From: Euryarchaeota archaeon UBA182
GTDB lineage: Archaea > Thermoplasmatota > Poseidoniia > Poseidoniales > Thalassarchaeaceae
Direction: 5' to 3'
DNA: 13,001 nt
NCBI GenBank assembly: GCA_002495675.1
Contig: DAGH01000013.1
Coordinates: 58,383-71,383, forward strand
Shown here in pieces: positions 1 through 7,096 of the stretch (position 1 is its first letter; each line of letters opens with the position of its first letter). Both the position numbers and the translations under genes were made by a program. The notes beneath the pieces were generated by a model. That model was not told where the DNA came from. It made no database searches and worked only from the letters and a program-made list of their open reading frames with translations.

Positions 1-582
1 ATTGATGCAGTGGGGGCGTTGGTATTGAGGTATGCTTTGATCAACGCCCCATACAGACAGCCTATTGATTTCAATCAGGTCCTCTTGGATGACGCCCGAA
101 AAAATCACGCCAGATTAATTGACTCAATCATGGAGGCTGGTGGGCTAGAGACGGCATCAGCTTGGAAGGCAAACGATTTTTTGACTGAGGCAGAGAAAAA
201 ATTGGTATCAGGTATGAATGACGATCTGAATACTAGAGTTGCCATCGCGGAAACTCAATCCGTAGTTCGTTTACTCAATCGCGCGAATGCGACCGGCGAT
301 GCAGGACTCTCAAAATCTTGTGTAGGATGGCTGTCGGAGTTTGCAGGGAGTGTGCTGGGAATTTTACCTGATTCGGACTTCTTTGCGTATAAGATGGCTG
401 AGAAGGATTCGAAAATCGCCAGCATTGTGGACGAAGTACAGGCATTGATCGAAAAAAGGGATAGAGCCAGATCGGCCAAGAACTGGGCAGAGGCCGATAA
501 CATCAGGGATCAATTGTCTGGGTTGGGAGTAACCATTCAGGACACGCCCGACGGTACAACATGGGATTACTATGAGTCCTAG
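1..582 (+). CDS. cysS: Cysteinyl-tRNA synthetase, C-terminal part (5' end outside window)
   Basis: Class I aminoacyl-tRNA synthetase that charges tRNA-Cys with cysteine in the cytoplasm. Only the last 193 codons are here, and the frame is open to the left edge. The first residues (LRYALINAPYRQPIDF) match the stretch that follows the KMSKS loop in CysRS, so the catalytic HIGH and KMSKS motifs lie upstream of the window. The rest is the helical DALR-type anticodon-binding domain. It ends in the family's typical C-terminus: an AR..KNWAEADNIRDQL helix, then GVTIQDTPDGTTWDY. The GTG at base 10 is an internal Val codon, not a start. The gene converges on the surface hydrolase gene, and the two stop codons overlap in one CTAG. 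The family assignment is firm from these motifs. Confidence 0.95.
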   Translation: MDAVGALVLRYALINAPYRQPIDFNQVLLDDARKNHARLIDSIMEAGGLETASAWKANDFLTEAEKKLVSGMNDDLNTRVAIAETQSVVRLLNRANATGDAGLSKSCVGWLSEFAGSVLGILPDSDFFAYKMAEKDSKIASIVDEVQALIEKRDRARSAKNWAEADNIRDQLSGLGVTIQDTPDGTTWDYYES

Positions 583-3155
583 GTCCTTTTGTTCCAACTG
601 GTGATAACGACCGTCGCAGAGCTGATTATCAGACCAAGTAAGCCGACCACTGCTATCCAATAAAGTGGCCCAGATATGCCGTTGTCCTCTGACAAGGACT
701 CAGCAGCAGGGGGTTCTGTTGGTTCAGGTAGCGAAACATGGAAAGCCCAAGCATCCCTGCAAACTACTCCTTCAGGAGGGATGTTCTCAGAACAGAAATG
801 ACTGGGGATGGCAATGGCACTGGAGATCTCGAATTGGCAGAAGTCTCCAGAGCTGGTTTCTAGACAACCACTTCCTTGAGTTGTCCCGATGTATATCGAA
901 CCACAAACAAGCTGTCTGCCCTCTGGAACCTCTGGGACGCCCTCAACACCGAGGATTGAGGCATCGGATCTACACTCCTCTAGATGTATCCCATCAGTGA
1001 TTTGAACAGGATGGGCCACAGTAGCCCCTATTGGGCCGTAGGTTTGGAAAATCTGAGGCAGTGAAAAATCTTGATCGGGGTCCTCTGTTGGGACGATTTG
1101 GTTGGAGAAGTTTGAATCCAAGGGTCCTGCCATAGAGACAGAACCCCCGACCCTATGTCCATTGGAATCCAATGTAATGTCGTAGTAATCGCCCCAAAGG
1201 TCGATCGTCCTACCCATCTGGAAAGTAATCGACCGATTCAACACGTCGAAATAACGCTCGTCTCCCATTGTGAACAGGTGTTCCAACGGGACTGGTTTTC
1301 CTTCATTGCATTCCCCAAGGTATTCCATCATCTCGGAGTAATTTCGATTTGCGTCGGGTACTCCCTCATAGGTTATGTCAACTGCCTTGGAAAAGCCAGT
1401 TCCATGAATTATCTCGGGCTCATCCGTCATCGCATTCATTATGTCGACATCGCCATAGACTGGAAGCCCACCCACAGTCACGAGTCTGACGTCTGGATCA
1501 GTTGCGAGGATCACATTTCTGTATGGGTCTTGTTCGAACGAGTCGAGGACTACAAGATCTGCCGCCAAGCCGACCTTGATCCTTCCAGTGTAGTCTGACC
1601 AACCAATCGCATCGACGATGTTTGTCGAGATAGCCTGAACCAGCTCAAAATCTGTGAATGTATTTTCAAGGACGTTCCGATTCCACCAGTCTGCTGTCTT
1701 CAGTTCATGCATCGAACTTTTCGATCCAGATGGGCCCCAGTCTGGGCCAATCATGATGTTTACGCCCTCCTCCTTGGCTGAGGCTATGTTGGTTGTCTGG
1801 CCGTACAGAAGTAGATTCGATGTAGGTGACCATGCTAAGCTCCCACCCGCTTCGCCTAGCAATGAAAATTCCTGTTGAGTCAGGGCAGTTCCATGCACAA
1901 TCACGATTTCCCCAACGAGGAGATCATTTTGGACGAGTATGTCAAATTCGGCCCTGCTCGACTCGTCTGTGCCCTCAGCGAGATGGAGGAACCATGCGTC
2001 CAAGGAACCAGACGAGTTGCCAGTCTTTATGTGATTGCCCAAGTAATCAGATTCAAGTTCTGTGACTTTGGTGTGGATGGAGTCTTTGTTGAAATTGTAT
2101 AGTTCGATGTTTCTGGTTAAAATCGAGTCGAATGAGTCTGTGTTTGTATTTGCACTTCCCTGAATGGCGGTATTGCCACCAGCAATAGCTCTCAATTCTG
2201 CGAATCGCATGGCCATTGGGTCGGAGATAGAACATCCAATATCCTTAGCATCAGAATATCCTGAGTACGATTGCCACTGGTACCTGTTGTCCCATCCATC
2301 GGTGCCATGATCCCAAAGGGGGATCAAATTGTACTTCGCGTGGTTGTGGGGATCAATGAAACCGGGGTAGATGGTCCCACTTGTCTGAATTACTGGCGCT
2401 CCAATCGCTTCCTCGGGGGGAGATTCTGCGCTTTCCCATAAAGCTGTGATGAGCCCGTCCGAAACCAGAATGTTCCCTTGTTCCAGTATGGAATCCTGCG
2501 ATTCCATTGTGACTATTCTTCCTTGCAGCACATATGACCCTGAATGGGTGTCATCACGAACAGTGTAGCATGAACCTTGCAAATGGTTGGTGCCCTGCCA
2601 GGGCTCATCATTCGGACCGCCAGGGGTCGGGCCGGATTCTACTTCAGACCAGGTTCCATCCGTATTCAATCCGAATGGTATCCCATACGATGAATTTCCT
2701 ATATCGTAATCAGAGTCCATCCAAGTTTCAGGCCCAAAATACCCCACGGAGTCAACTACAGACCGTGAGCTGTCTGAGATGGTCACCACATCGCCCTCGA
2801 AGTAGTCAAGTTCTATGCCCGTTTGAGCACGAAAGAAAGTGACGTAATCCCCTGGTTGGACGATTGTCCCAAATCCTATTGAGCAGGATGGGGATCCATC
2901 GGAAACGGCATCATCGATCCACCACCCCCCGATATCGATGGGGGATTCCCCGGAGTTGTATATCTCGATGAATTGATTTGAATAACGGCCTATTTCTCCA
3001 TCCCCATTCCAATCGACTCCCCCATAATCAGCATTGTTTGGGGACACGTAGATTTCGGTGATTATGATGCCCTCTTGATGTTCTTCTGCTGTTGATAATA
3101 TTGGCGAATAAATGAGTATCAACATCGTAGCGAGCACTGCGGCTCTTGTCCTCAT
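579..3155 (-). CDS. Surface-anchored lamin-tail domain/amidohydrolase protein
   Basis: Predicted secreted, membrane-anchored metal-dependent hydrolase of 858 aa. The frame opens at a TTG at 3194, but I prefer the ATG at 3155 because it gives a compact signal peptide (MRTRAA, then a hydrophobic core, then STA). Positions below count from that ATG. A lamin-tail (LTD) beta-sandwich spans about 30-182 (IIITEIYVSP, NQFIEIYNSGESPIDIGGWW). The amidohydrolase domain spans about 210-570: GFIDPHNH gives metal ligands His270 and His272, HLAEG gives His391, VIVHG gives His421, and GPDWGPSGS gives Asp472. It ends with GRIKVGLAADLVVLDS. The His-x-His/His/His/Asp set without an obvious carboxylated Lys recalls the deaminase/chlorohydrolase (TRZ/ATZ) branch. 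About residues 575-810 are unassigned, with several Cys that could form disulfides. A Pro/Glu-rich linker, one transmembrane helix (about 831-852) and a short basic tail finish the protein. The substrate is unknown. It is divergent from the propeller lipoprotein. Confidence 0.85.
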   Translation of the reverse strand: MRTRAAVLATMLILIYSPILSTAEEHQEGIIITEIYVSPNNADYGGVDWNGDGEIGRYSNQFIEIYNSGESPIDIGGWWIDDAVSDGSPSCSIGFGTIVQPGDYVTFFRAQTGIELDYFEGDVVTISDSSRSVVDSVGYFGPETWMDSDYDIGNSSYGIPFGLNTDGTWSEVESGPTPGGPNDEPWQGTNHLQGSCYTVRDDTHSGSYVLQGRIVTMESQDSILEQGNILVSDGLITALWESAESPPEEAIGAPVIQTSGTIYPGFIDPHNHAKYNLIPLWDHGTDGWDNRYQWQSYSGYSDAKDIGCSISDPMAMRFAELRAIAGGNTAIQGSANTNTDSFDSILTRNIELYNFNKDSIHTKVTELESDYLGNHIKTGNSSGSLDAWFLHLAEGTDESSRAEFDILVQNDLLVGEIVIVHGTALTQQEFSLLGEAGGSLAWSPTSNLLLYGQTTNIASAKEEGVNIMIGPDWGPSGSKSSMHELKTADWWNRNVLENTFTDFELVQAISTNIVDAIGWSDYTGRIKVGLAADLVVLDSFEQDPYRNVILATDPDVRLVTVGGLPVYGDVDIMNAMTDEPEIIHGTGFSKAVDITYEGVPDANRNYSEMMEYLGECNEGKPVPLEHLFTMGDERYFDVLNRSITFQMGRTIDLWGDYYDITLDSNGHRVGGSVSMAGPLDSNFSNQIVPTEDPDQDFSLPQIFQTYGPIGATVAHPVQITDGIHLEECRSDASILGVEGVPEVPEGRQLVCGSIYIGTTQGSGCLETSSGDFCQFEISSAIAIPSHFCSENIPPEGVVCRDAWAFHVSLPEPTEPPAAESLSEDNGISGPLYWIAVVGLLGLIISSATVVITSWNKRT

Positions 3156-3203
3156 GGCTCCATGGGTTCGAACAAGGATATCAATCCACCTCAAACATAT
3201 TTG

Positions 3204-3217
3204 ATTTTTTTATTTGA
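3204..3217 (-). promoter_or_regulatory. A/T-rich TATA-like element for the surface hydrolase gene
   Basis: This A/T tract (minus strand reads CAAATAAAAAAATC) lies about 55 bases upstream of the preferred ATG at 3155. That would put transcription start near 3184 and leave a leader of about 29 bases. No good Shine-Dalgarno sits at the right distance: a GAGGTG at 3187-3192 is about 31 bases from the ATG. The tract lies in the roughly 100-base region shared with the divergent lipoprotein gene and could serve both directions. The call rests on composition and position only. Confidence 0.3.
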
Positions 3218-3230
3218 GCAACCAAATTTC

Positions 3231-3238
3231 CATATGAT
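3231..3238 (+). promoter_or_regulatory. Possible TATA element of the lipoprotein gene
   Basis: CATATGAT is centred about 25 bases upstream of the ATG at 3259, the distance expected for a leaderless archaeal transcript. No Shine-Dalgarno precedes that ATG. The match to a TATA consensus is weak, and the stronger A/T tract at 3204-3217 is an alternative. Confidence 0.3.
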
Positions 3239-3258
3239 ACCCAGTGATCCTATGGTTG

Positions 3259-4662
3259 ATGAGCAAGTGGAGCGTGGCCCTCATTCTATCCGGAATGGTT
3301 TTGTCTGGATGCATTGGACAGGGATCTGACCAGACAGAAGCCAATGTCGAATGGGGCCAAGGGATGGTTCAGATTCCCCTTGACGGTCTAGACGATGTTC
3401 GAAATTTCTCGGTAGGCATAGCCTTTGAAAATCAAACGGTGGGGGAGTCCAACTGGGCAGTGTTTGGCAATGAGGAGGGGGGTAATTGCTGTGAGCACTA
3501 CTTGGCGATGACAAAAGAGGGTTGGATCCTAAATTTTGGGGGAGAATATCCAACTTGGTCGGATGACAGAGGCAGGACATGGCAGGAATACACACCATCT
3601 GTTTTCTCACAATTTGGGTGCTTGGAGCCCAAACCCACCATTCCGGGCCAAGAAGGGCTGGGGGAGGGCAGTATTGTACAGGCGACCAATGGTGATTTAA
3701 TCGCCATGGGATGGTTTCCATATCCGTCTACATCTGGGGCTGACCAGTTCTACGCTTTCTTCTACGATTCAGATGATGAGGAGTGGAGTTGGTGTTTCAA
3801 CAGGACTCCAGAACCATTCTACGATCGATCTTGGCAGGTCGAGGTGATAGGGCCGATAAATGGGGGCTTATACGGAAATGGACCTTATGCTAGTTTAGTC
3901 ATCTCAAACTTCTGGCATCAAGTGCAAAATGTGGGTGGCCAGATATCGACCGATGGATTGAATTATGACTATTTCAGTTTCCCAGACCGGGATTCTAATT
4001 TGGAGGCCATCGAGGTCGATCTTTCCCCTGGACCCCTTGGTGTGGAATGGGATTACACCAAGCCACACAAGGAAATGAGGGCGTTTCCAGTGCCATCTGG
4101 AGGGCTCTACTTTCCAAATTATTTCATCGATGGTAGCGATGCCTACCTGGACACTTCACTCAATTGGTGGACTGGTGTGACGTCACAAGGCGAGTCCCTG
4201 CCATCCCAATATTGCGCTTTTGACTCAAGTGGCACGCTACACTGTGTTGTAGCAGAGGGTGTCTCCCTGACTCACATGGCATCAACAGACGGTGGCAGTA
4301 ATTGGATCAACCAAACCTACGATCTCTCTGACAAGGCTACGGAATTGGAAGAATGGGAATTCCACTCTAACGGTGTCCACGACCTATTCGTCCTCAATGT
4401 CAGGTATCAATCCTCAGATGGTCCCGACATCGATATCTCGTGGCATGTCAGAGGTTACTCGGATTCGCTGCTCCCGGACACATGGACCAGCCTCGGCCTA
4501 GGGGATCTCGACTCCACAAGTGGGGCTGGAAATGACATTCGTTTCGATTTCGCCTCCATGGGCATACTTCCTGATGGTGGCTCAGTAATTGCTTATCACG
4601 ACTCTAGCGACCCTGATCCCTTGTTTGCAGTGGAGACCCTATTGCCCAACGAATATATTTAG
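3259..4662 (+). CDS. Secreted lipoprotein with Asp-box (BNR/sialidase-like) beta-propeller motifs
   Basis: Predicted surface lipoprotein of 467 aa. The frame opens at GTG 3244, but the ATG at 3259 gives a standard lipoprotein signal: MSKW, a hydrophobic core, then lipobox LSGC with the lipidated Cys at residue 18. Positions below count from the ATG. Asp-box motifs (S-x-D-x-G-x-T/N-W) are WSDDRGRTW near 100-108 and STDGGSNW near 342-349. STDGLNY near 230 is a degenerate copy. Asp-boxes mark blade turns in sialidases, BNR proteins and other beta-propellers. I do not see a sialidase Arg triad or FRIP motif, so enzyme activity is not supported. Substrate binding, adhesion or a scaffold role are equally possible. 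A vicinal Cys pair (NCCEH, near residue 77) may form a disulfide. It is divergent from the anchored amidohydrolase, which suggests joint regulation and extracellular work. Fold class likely, function unknown. Confidence 0.75.
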   Translation: MSKWSVALILSGMVLSGCIGQGSDQTEANVEWGQGMVQIPLDGLDDVRNFSVGIAFENQTVGESNWAVFGNEEGGNCCEHYLAMTKEGWILNFGGEYPTWSDDRGRTWQEYTPSVFSQFGCLEPKPTIPGQEGLGEGSIVQATNGDLIAMGWFPYPSTSGADQFYAFFYDSDDEEWSWCFNRTPEPFYDRSWQVEVIGPINGGLYGNGPYASLVISNFWHQVQNVGGQISTDGLNYDYFSFPDRDSNLEAIEVDLSPGPLGVEWDYTKPHKEMRAFPVPSGGLYFPNYFIDGSDAYLDTSLNWWTGVTSQGESLPSQYCAFDSSGTLHCVVAEGVSLTHMASTDGGSNWINQTYDLSDKATELEEWEFHSNGVHDLFVLNVRYQSSDGPDIDISWHVRGYSDSLLPDTWTSLGLGDLDSTSGAGNDIRFDFASMGILPDGGSVIAYHDSSDPDPLFAVETLLPNEYI

Positions 4663-4670
4663 TATATTTA
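4663..4670 (+). promoter_or_regulatory. TATA box for the TauE/SafE gene
   Basis: TATATTTA lies directly after the lipoprotein stop codon. Counting about 26 bases on places transcription start near 4692, which leaves a short leader containing the G-rich Shine-Dalgarno-like stretch at 4699-4710. Sequence and spacing fit an archaeal promoter. Confidence 0.45.
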
Positions 4671-4698
4671 GCAAAGCATGAAATCCATCTGGCCGAAG

Positions 4699-4710
4699 GT
4701 GAGGGAGGGG
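4699..4710 (+). promoter_or_regulatory. Shine-Dalgarno-like stretch deciding the TauE/SafE start
   Basis: GGTGAGGGAGGG-type purines end 5 bases before the TTG at 4716 and 20 bases before the ATG at 4731, so they favour the TTG. The T7 run that follows (4711-4717) resembles an archaeal oligo-T terminator and might also end transcripts of the upstream lipoprotein gene. That double use is a guess. Confidence 0.4.
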
Positions 4711-4715
4711 TTTTT

Positions 4716-5450
4716 TTGTCACTTGAATTGATGGCTCTAATCGCTGTGTCTTCGTTCATTGCAGCGGCATTGACAGTCCCGGCTGGGTTTGGACTGTCTA
4801 CCATACTCACACCCCTCGTGCTCCTCATAATGCCGCCTCACGAGGCTATTGCGGTAGTGGCCTTGGTCCATGCCGCGCACAACGGGGCGAAAACCATCTC
4901 CATGTGGGAGAGCATCGAGTTCTCAGCATTCAGGAGATATGGAACTTGGCTCGTGGCCGGTTCGATATTGGGTGCTAGCTTGCAGGGTATGGTCCCACAA
5001 AGGCCATTGTTGGGCTTGATGGGAGTTTTCCTCGTGATCCTCCCCGTTCTGACGCTCTCGGAGACATGGACTGGATACAGGATTCCCGAGGCCAATGACA
5101 GGATCGGGGGATTCGGATCAGGTTTCATGGGAGGCCTGTCCGGGCATCAAGGAGCGATTCGAGCCATGTTTCTCTCAAGACGTCTGCCTGAGAAAATGGG
5201 GTATGCTGCGACTGCGAGTATCCTGGCATTATGTGTTGACCTCGCGAGGATCCCAGTCTACCTGATGTTCCGACCCGATGCAATCATCGGGGAGGTAGGC
5301 ATCTCCTTGGTGCTGGTAATCTCTGCGATCCTAGGCGTCAGGCTTGGGAAAAAATGGCTTGAATCCCTGAAATCAGCATTCATTCACAATTGCGTCACCT
5401 TGGGAATAATACTCAGTGGATTTTACTACCTATACGCCGCTGTAAATTGA
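4716..5450 (+). CDS. TauE/SafE family membrane transporter (sulfite/anion exporter-like permease)
   Basis: Integral membrane protein of 244 aa, close to the usual 240-270 of the TauE/SafE family, which moves sulfite, sulfonates or related anions across the cytoplasmic membrane. Hydrophobic helices lie at about 5-23, 28-60, 77-92, 98-114, 130-150, 163-183, 193-211 and 224-242, giving seven to eight spans. The two family repeats are visible: one starts at TVPAGFGLSTILTP near 20, the other at GGFGSGFMGGLSGHQGAIR near 131-149. The Gly-rich second repeat is the best family marker. The start may be TTG 4716 (supported by a purine-rich site 5 bases upstream) or ATG 4731. There are no sulfur-metabolism genes in the window, so the substrate cannot be told from context. 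It probably forms its own transcription unit. Confidence 0.8.
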   Translation: MSLELMALIAVSSFIAAALTVPAGFGLSTILTPLVLLIMPPHEAIAVVALVHAAHNGAKTISMWESIEFSAFRRYGTWLVAGSILGASLQGMVPQRPLLGLMGVFLVILPVLTLSETWTGYRIPEANDRIGGFGSGFMGGLSGHQGAIRAMFLSRRLPEKMGYAATASILALCVDLARIPVYLMFRPDAIIGEVGISLVLVISAILGVRLGKKWLESLKSAFIHNCVTLGIILSGFYYLYAAVN

Positions 5451-5492
5451 TCTAGTACCATTCAAGTGCCACGCCGCTTGAGGACTGTCGCA

Positions 5493-5502
5493 TACTAAAT
5501 AC
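5493..5502 (+). promoter_or_regulatory. TATA-like element for the DEAD-box helicase gene
   Basis: TACTAAATAC is centred about 25 bases upstream of the helicase ATG at 5522. This is the spacing expected for a leaderless archaeal mRNA. A purine stretch, GAGAAGGGGG (5503-5512), could alternatively act as a ribosome binding site if transcription starts farther upstream. Confidence 0.4.
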
Positions 5503-5521
5503 GAGAAGGGGGCGCGCCGGG

Positions 5522-6847
5522 ATGAGGAATGAGTTGGTTCGATTTTCAGACATAGGGGTCGAACCTCGTTTGGTCAAAGCACTTCGAAGAGAGGGGATAG
5601 TGGAACCTTTCGAAGTTCAACGAGAGTCGATACCTGATTCTCTCTTGGGCAGAGACGTGTGCTGCAGGGCGCCGACAGGATCTGGAAAGACGCTTGCTTT
5701 TGGGCTGCCTTTACTATCGAGGTGTTCCGATGCTAAGCCGAAGAAGCCGACATCATTGGTCCTCACCCCCACTAGAGAACTGGCAGAACAGATCAGGGCC
5801 GTTTTAGACCCACTCGCAAAGTCATTGGGGCACAGGATAATGTCGATCTATGGCGGAACACCATACAAGGGCCAGATAAGCAAGCTCGCGAAGGGCGCAG
5901 AGATTATTGTGGCATGCCCTGGGAGGCTTCTAGATTTAGTTGAAAAGCGGGCTCTGTATTTGGAAAATGTCGATATCGTTGTACTGGACGAGGCAGACAG
6001 GATGGCAGACATGGGATTTATGGAACCTGTTTGTGAAATACTAGACGCATGCAGCCGGAATCGACAGACCATCTTGTTCAGCGCTACCCTGGATGATGAG
6101 GTCGCGGGATTAGTTGAGTCATATCAGAGAAATCCAGTGGTCATAGAAATAGGGCCCGAGGAAGTAAGTATGGATTCAATGGACCACATATTCTGGAGGG
6201 TCAATTCTAGCAACAAGTTGGCCCTGTCAGAATACGTCACTCAGAACTGTAGTCCTAGCATTGTCTTTTGCAAAACTCGTGCCGGATCAAATAAACTTGG
6301 CAAGCAACTTTCAGAGATGGGTGCCTCAGTGGCCGTCCTCCATGGCGGCATGAACCAAAAGCAGAGGGACAGGTCCATGAGAAAGTTCAGCGCCCAGAAG
6401 GTACGAACCCTGATCGCTACCGATGTTGCTTCAAGAGGAATTGACATACAAGGCGTCAATTGCGTGTTGCATTATGATCCTCCGGAAAATGGCAAAGCGT
6501 ACAAGCACAGAAGTGGGAGAACGGCGAGAGCTGGGATGACGGGAATTGTGGTGTCATTGGTACAGAAATCACAGCAAAGGTACTACAAGAGAATACAGAA
6601 GCAAGTTGGAATATCATGCGAGATCACAGAGCCAATGCCAGAACTCATAGGATCTGGGAATGGTATTAATCCCGAGCTAAATAATCGAGAAAAAAATCGG
6701 AAAAAGAAAAGGTTTCATGACATGGACCGGAGAAAGGGATCTTCGAAAGTGAATAGTTCGTCTGGTAGAAAAAGTGGCAAAAAGAGGGATAGGCGGCAAA
6801 GAAGAAATTTCAAGAAATCCAAGTCCAACACCCATAAAAGGAAATGA
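5522..6847 (+). CDS. DEAD-box ATP-dependent RNA helicase with basic C-terminal tail
   Basis: ATP-dependent RNA helicase/RNP remodeller, cytoplasmic, 441 aa. All core motifs are present in order: Q motif with Phe8 and Gln33, Walker A APTGSGKT (50-57), PTRELAEQ (83-90), GG (111-112), CPGR (132-135), DEAD (156-159), SAT (187-189), IVFCKTR (247-253), HGGM (274-277), TDVASRGID (300-308) and HRSGRTARAG (329-338). After the helicase core, residues from about 388 to the end form a very basic, low-complexity tail rich in Lys, Arg and Ser, likely an unstructured RNA-binding extension. This layout resembles the RhlE/DeaD-type enzymes that act in ribosome assembly or RNA turnover. The precise role cannot be read from sequence. 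The ATG is preceded by a TATA-like box at leaderless distance. Its stop overlaps a possible ATG of the next frame (ATGA at 6844-6847). Confidence 0.95.
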   Translation: MRNELVRFSDIGVEPRLVKALRREGIVEPFEVQRESIPDSLLGRDVCCRAPTGSGKTLAFGLPLLSRCSDAKPKKPTSLVLTPTRELAEQIRAVLDPLAKSLGHRIMSIYGGTPYKGQISKLAKGAEIIVACPGRLLDLVEKRALYLENVDIVVLDEADRMADMGFMEPVCEILDACSRNRQTILFSATLDDEVAGLVESYQRNPVVIEIGPEEVSMDSMDHIFWRVNSSNKLALSEYVTQNCSPSIVFCKTRAGSNKLGKQLSEMGASVAVLHGGMNQKQRDRSMRKFSAQKVRTLIATDVASRGIDIQGVNCVLHYDPPENGKAYKHRSGRTARAGMTGIVVSLVQKSQQRYYKRIQKQVGISCEITEPMPELIGSGNGINPELNNREKNRKKKRFHDMDRRKGSSKVNSSSGRKSGKKRDRRQRRNFKKSKSNTHKRK

Positions 6848-6872
6848 TCCTTATTCCATCGGTTATCAGAGT

Positions 6873-6880
6873 GCTTAAAG
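6873..6880 (+). promoter_or_regulatory. Possible TATA element for the small ORF
   Basis: GCTTAAAG is centred about 27 bases upstream of the ATG at 6904, which is leaderless spacing. It is a weak consensus match and was used as one argument for the shorter start of the following gene. Confidence 0.3.
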
Positions 6881-6903
6881 GCGGGTCATTTTGCGCTGGG
6901 AAT

Positions 6904-7095
6904 ATGTCAGAATGGATCAAAGTGGTCACGGAAGGAGGAATAACGAGGATCAAGATGAAGGCCATTTGCGCTTATCAGATCACTGAAGATGAGGCCCAGT
7001 TGCTGATCTATACAAAGGACAATTCATTGTTCCAGGTCACAAAGGAAGCAGGATTGAACTTCGAATTGTTGGACTCTCATTTCAAGATCAAGTAA
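6904..7095 (+). CDS. Small conserved-looking hypothetical protein (63 aa)
   Basis: I do not recognise this family with certainty. The 63-residue product alternates hydrophobic and charged residues (EWIKVVTEGG, TRIKMKAICAYQI, AQLLIYTKDNSLFQVTKEAG), which suggests a compact all-beta fold with a central turn. The pattern loosely recalls small bacterial FlbD-like or RNA-binding proteins, but no motif proves it. The frame opens earlier, at ATG 6844, which overlaps the helicase stop as ATGA and would give 83 aa. I prefer ATG 6904 because the extra 20 residues look unstructured and a TATA-like element lies about 27 bases upstream. The overlap version would instead imply translational coupling to the helicase. 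The gene ends one base from the convergent methyltransferase gene. Confidence 0.6.
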   Translation: MSEWIKVVTEGGITRIKMKAICAYQITEDEAQLLIYTKDNSLFQVTKEAGLNFELLDSHFKIK

Positions 7096-7096
7096 T

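Noticed and set aside
1155..1598. Open frame of 147 codons antisense to the surface hydrolase
   Set aside because: It covers the C-terminal half of the amidohydrolase gene on the other strand and shows no protein family features.
3156..3194. TTG start at 3194 for the surface hydrolase
   Set aside because: It would put 13 polar and mixed residues ahead of an otherwise standard signal peptide. The ATG at 3155 is better, although the longer form cannot be excluded.
3244..3258. GTG start at 3244 for the lipoprotein
   Set aside because: The ATG at 3259 gives a normal-length lipoprotein signal with a TATA-like element at leaderless distance.
3281..3721. Open frame of 146 codons antisense to the lipoprotein
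   Set aside because: Its Pro/Cys/His-rich composition is typical of an antisense shadow. The sense frame has a signal peptide and Asp-boxes.
5511..5518. GGCGCGCC palindrome just before the helicase ATG
   Set aside because: It is an isolated 8-base GC palindrome with no second copy noticed. It is more likely chance than an operator.
6690..6712. A-rich tract in the helicase tail as a possible frameshift site
   Set aside because: The frame continues normally through the basic tail to a proper stop, and A-richness is explained by Lys codons.
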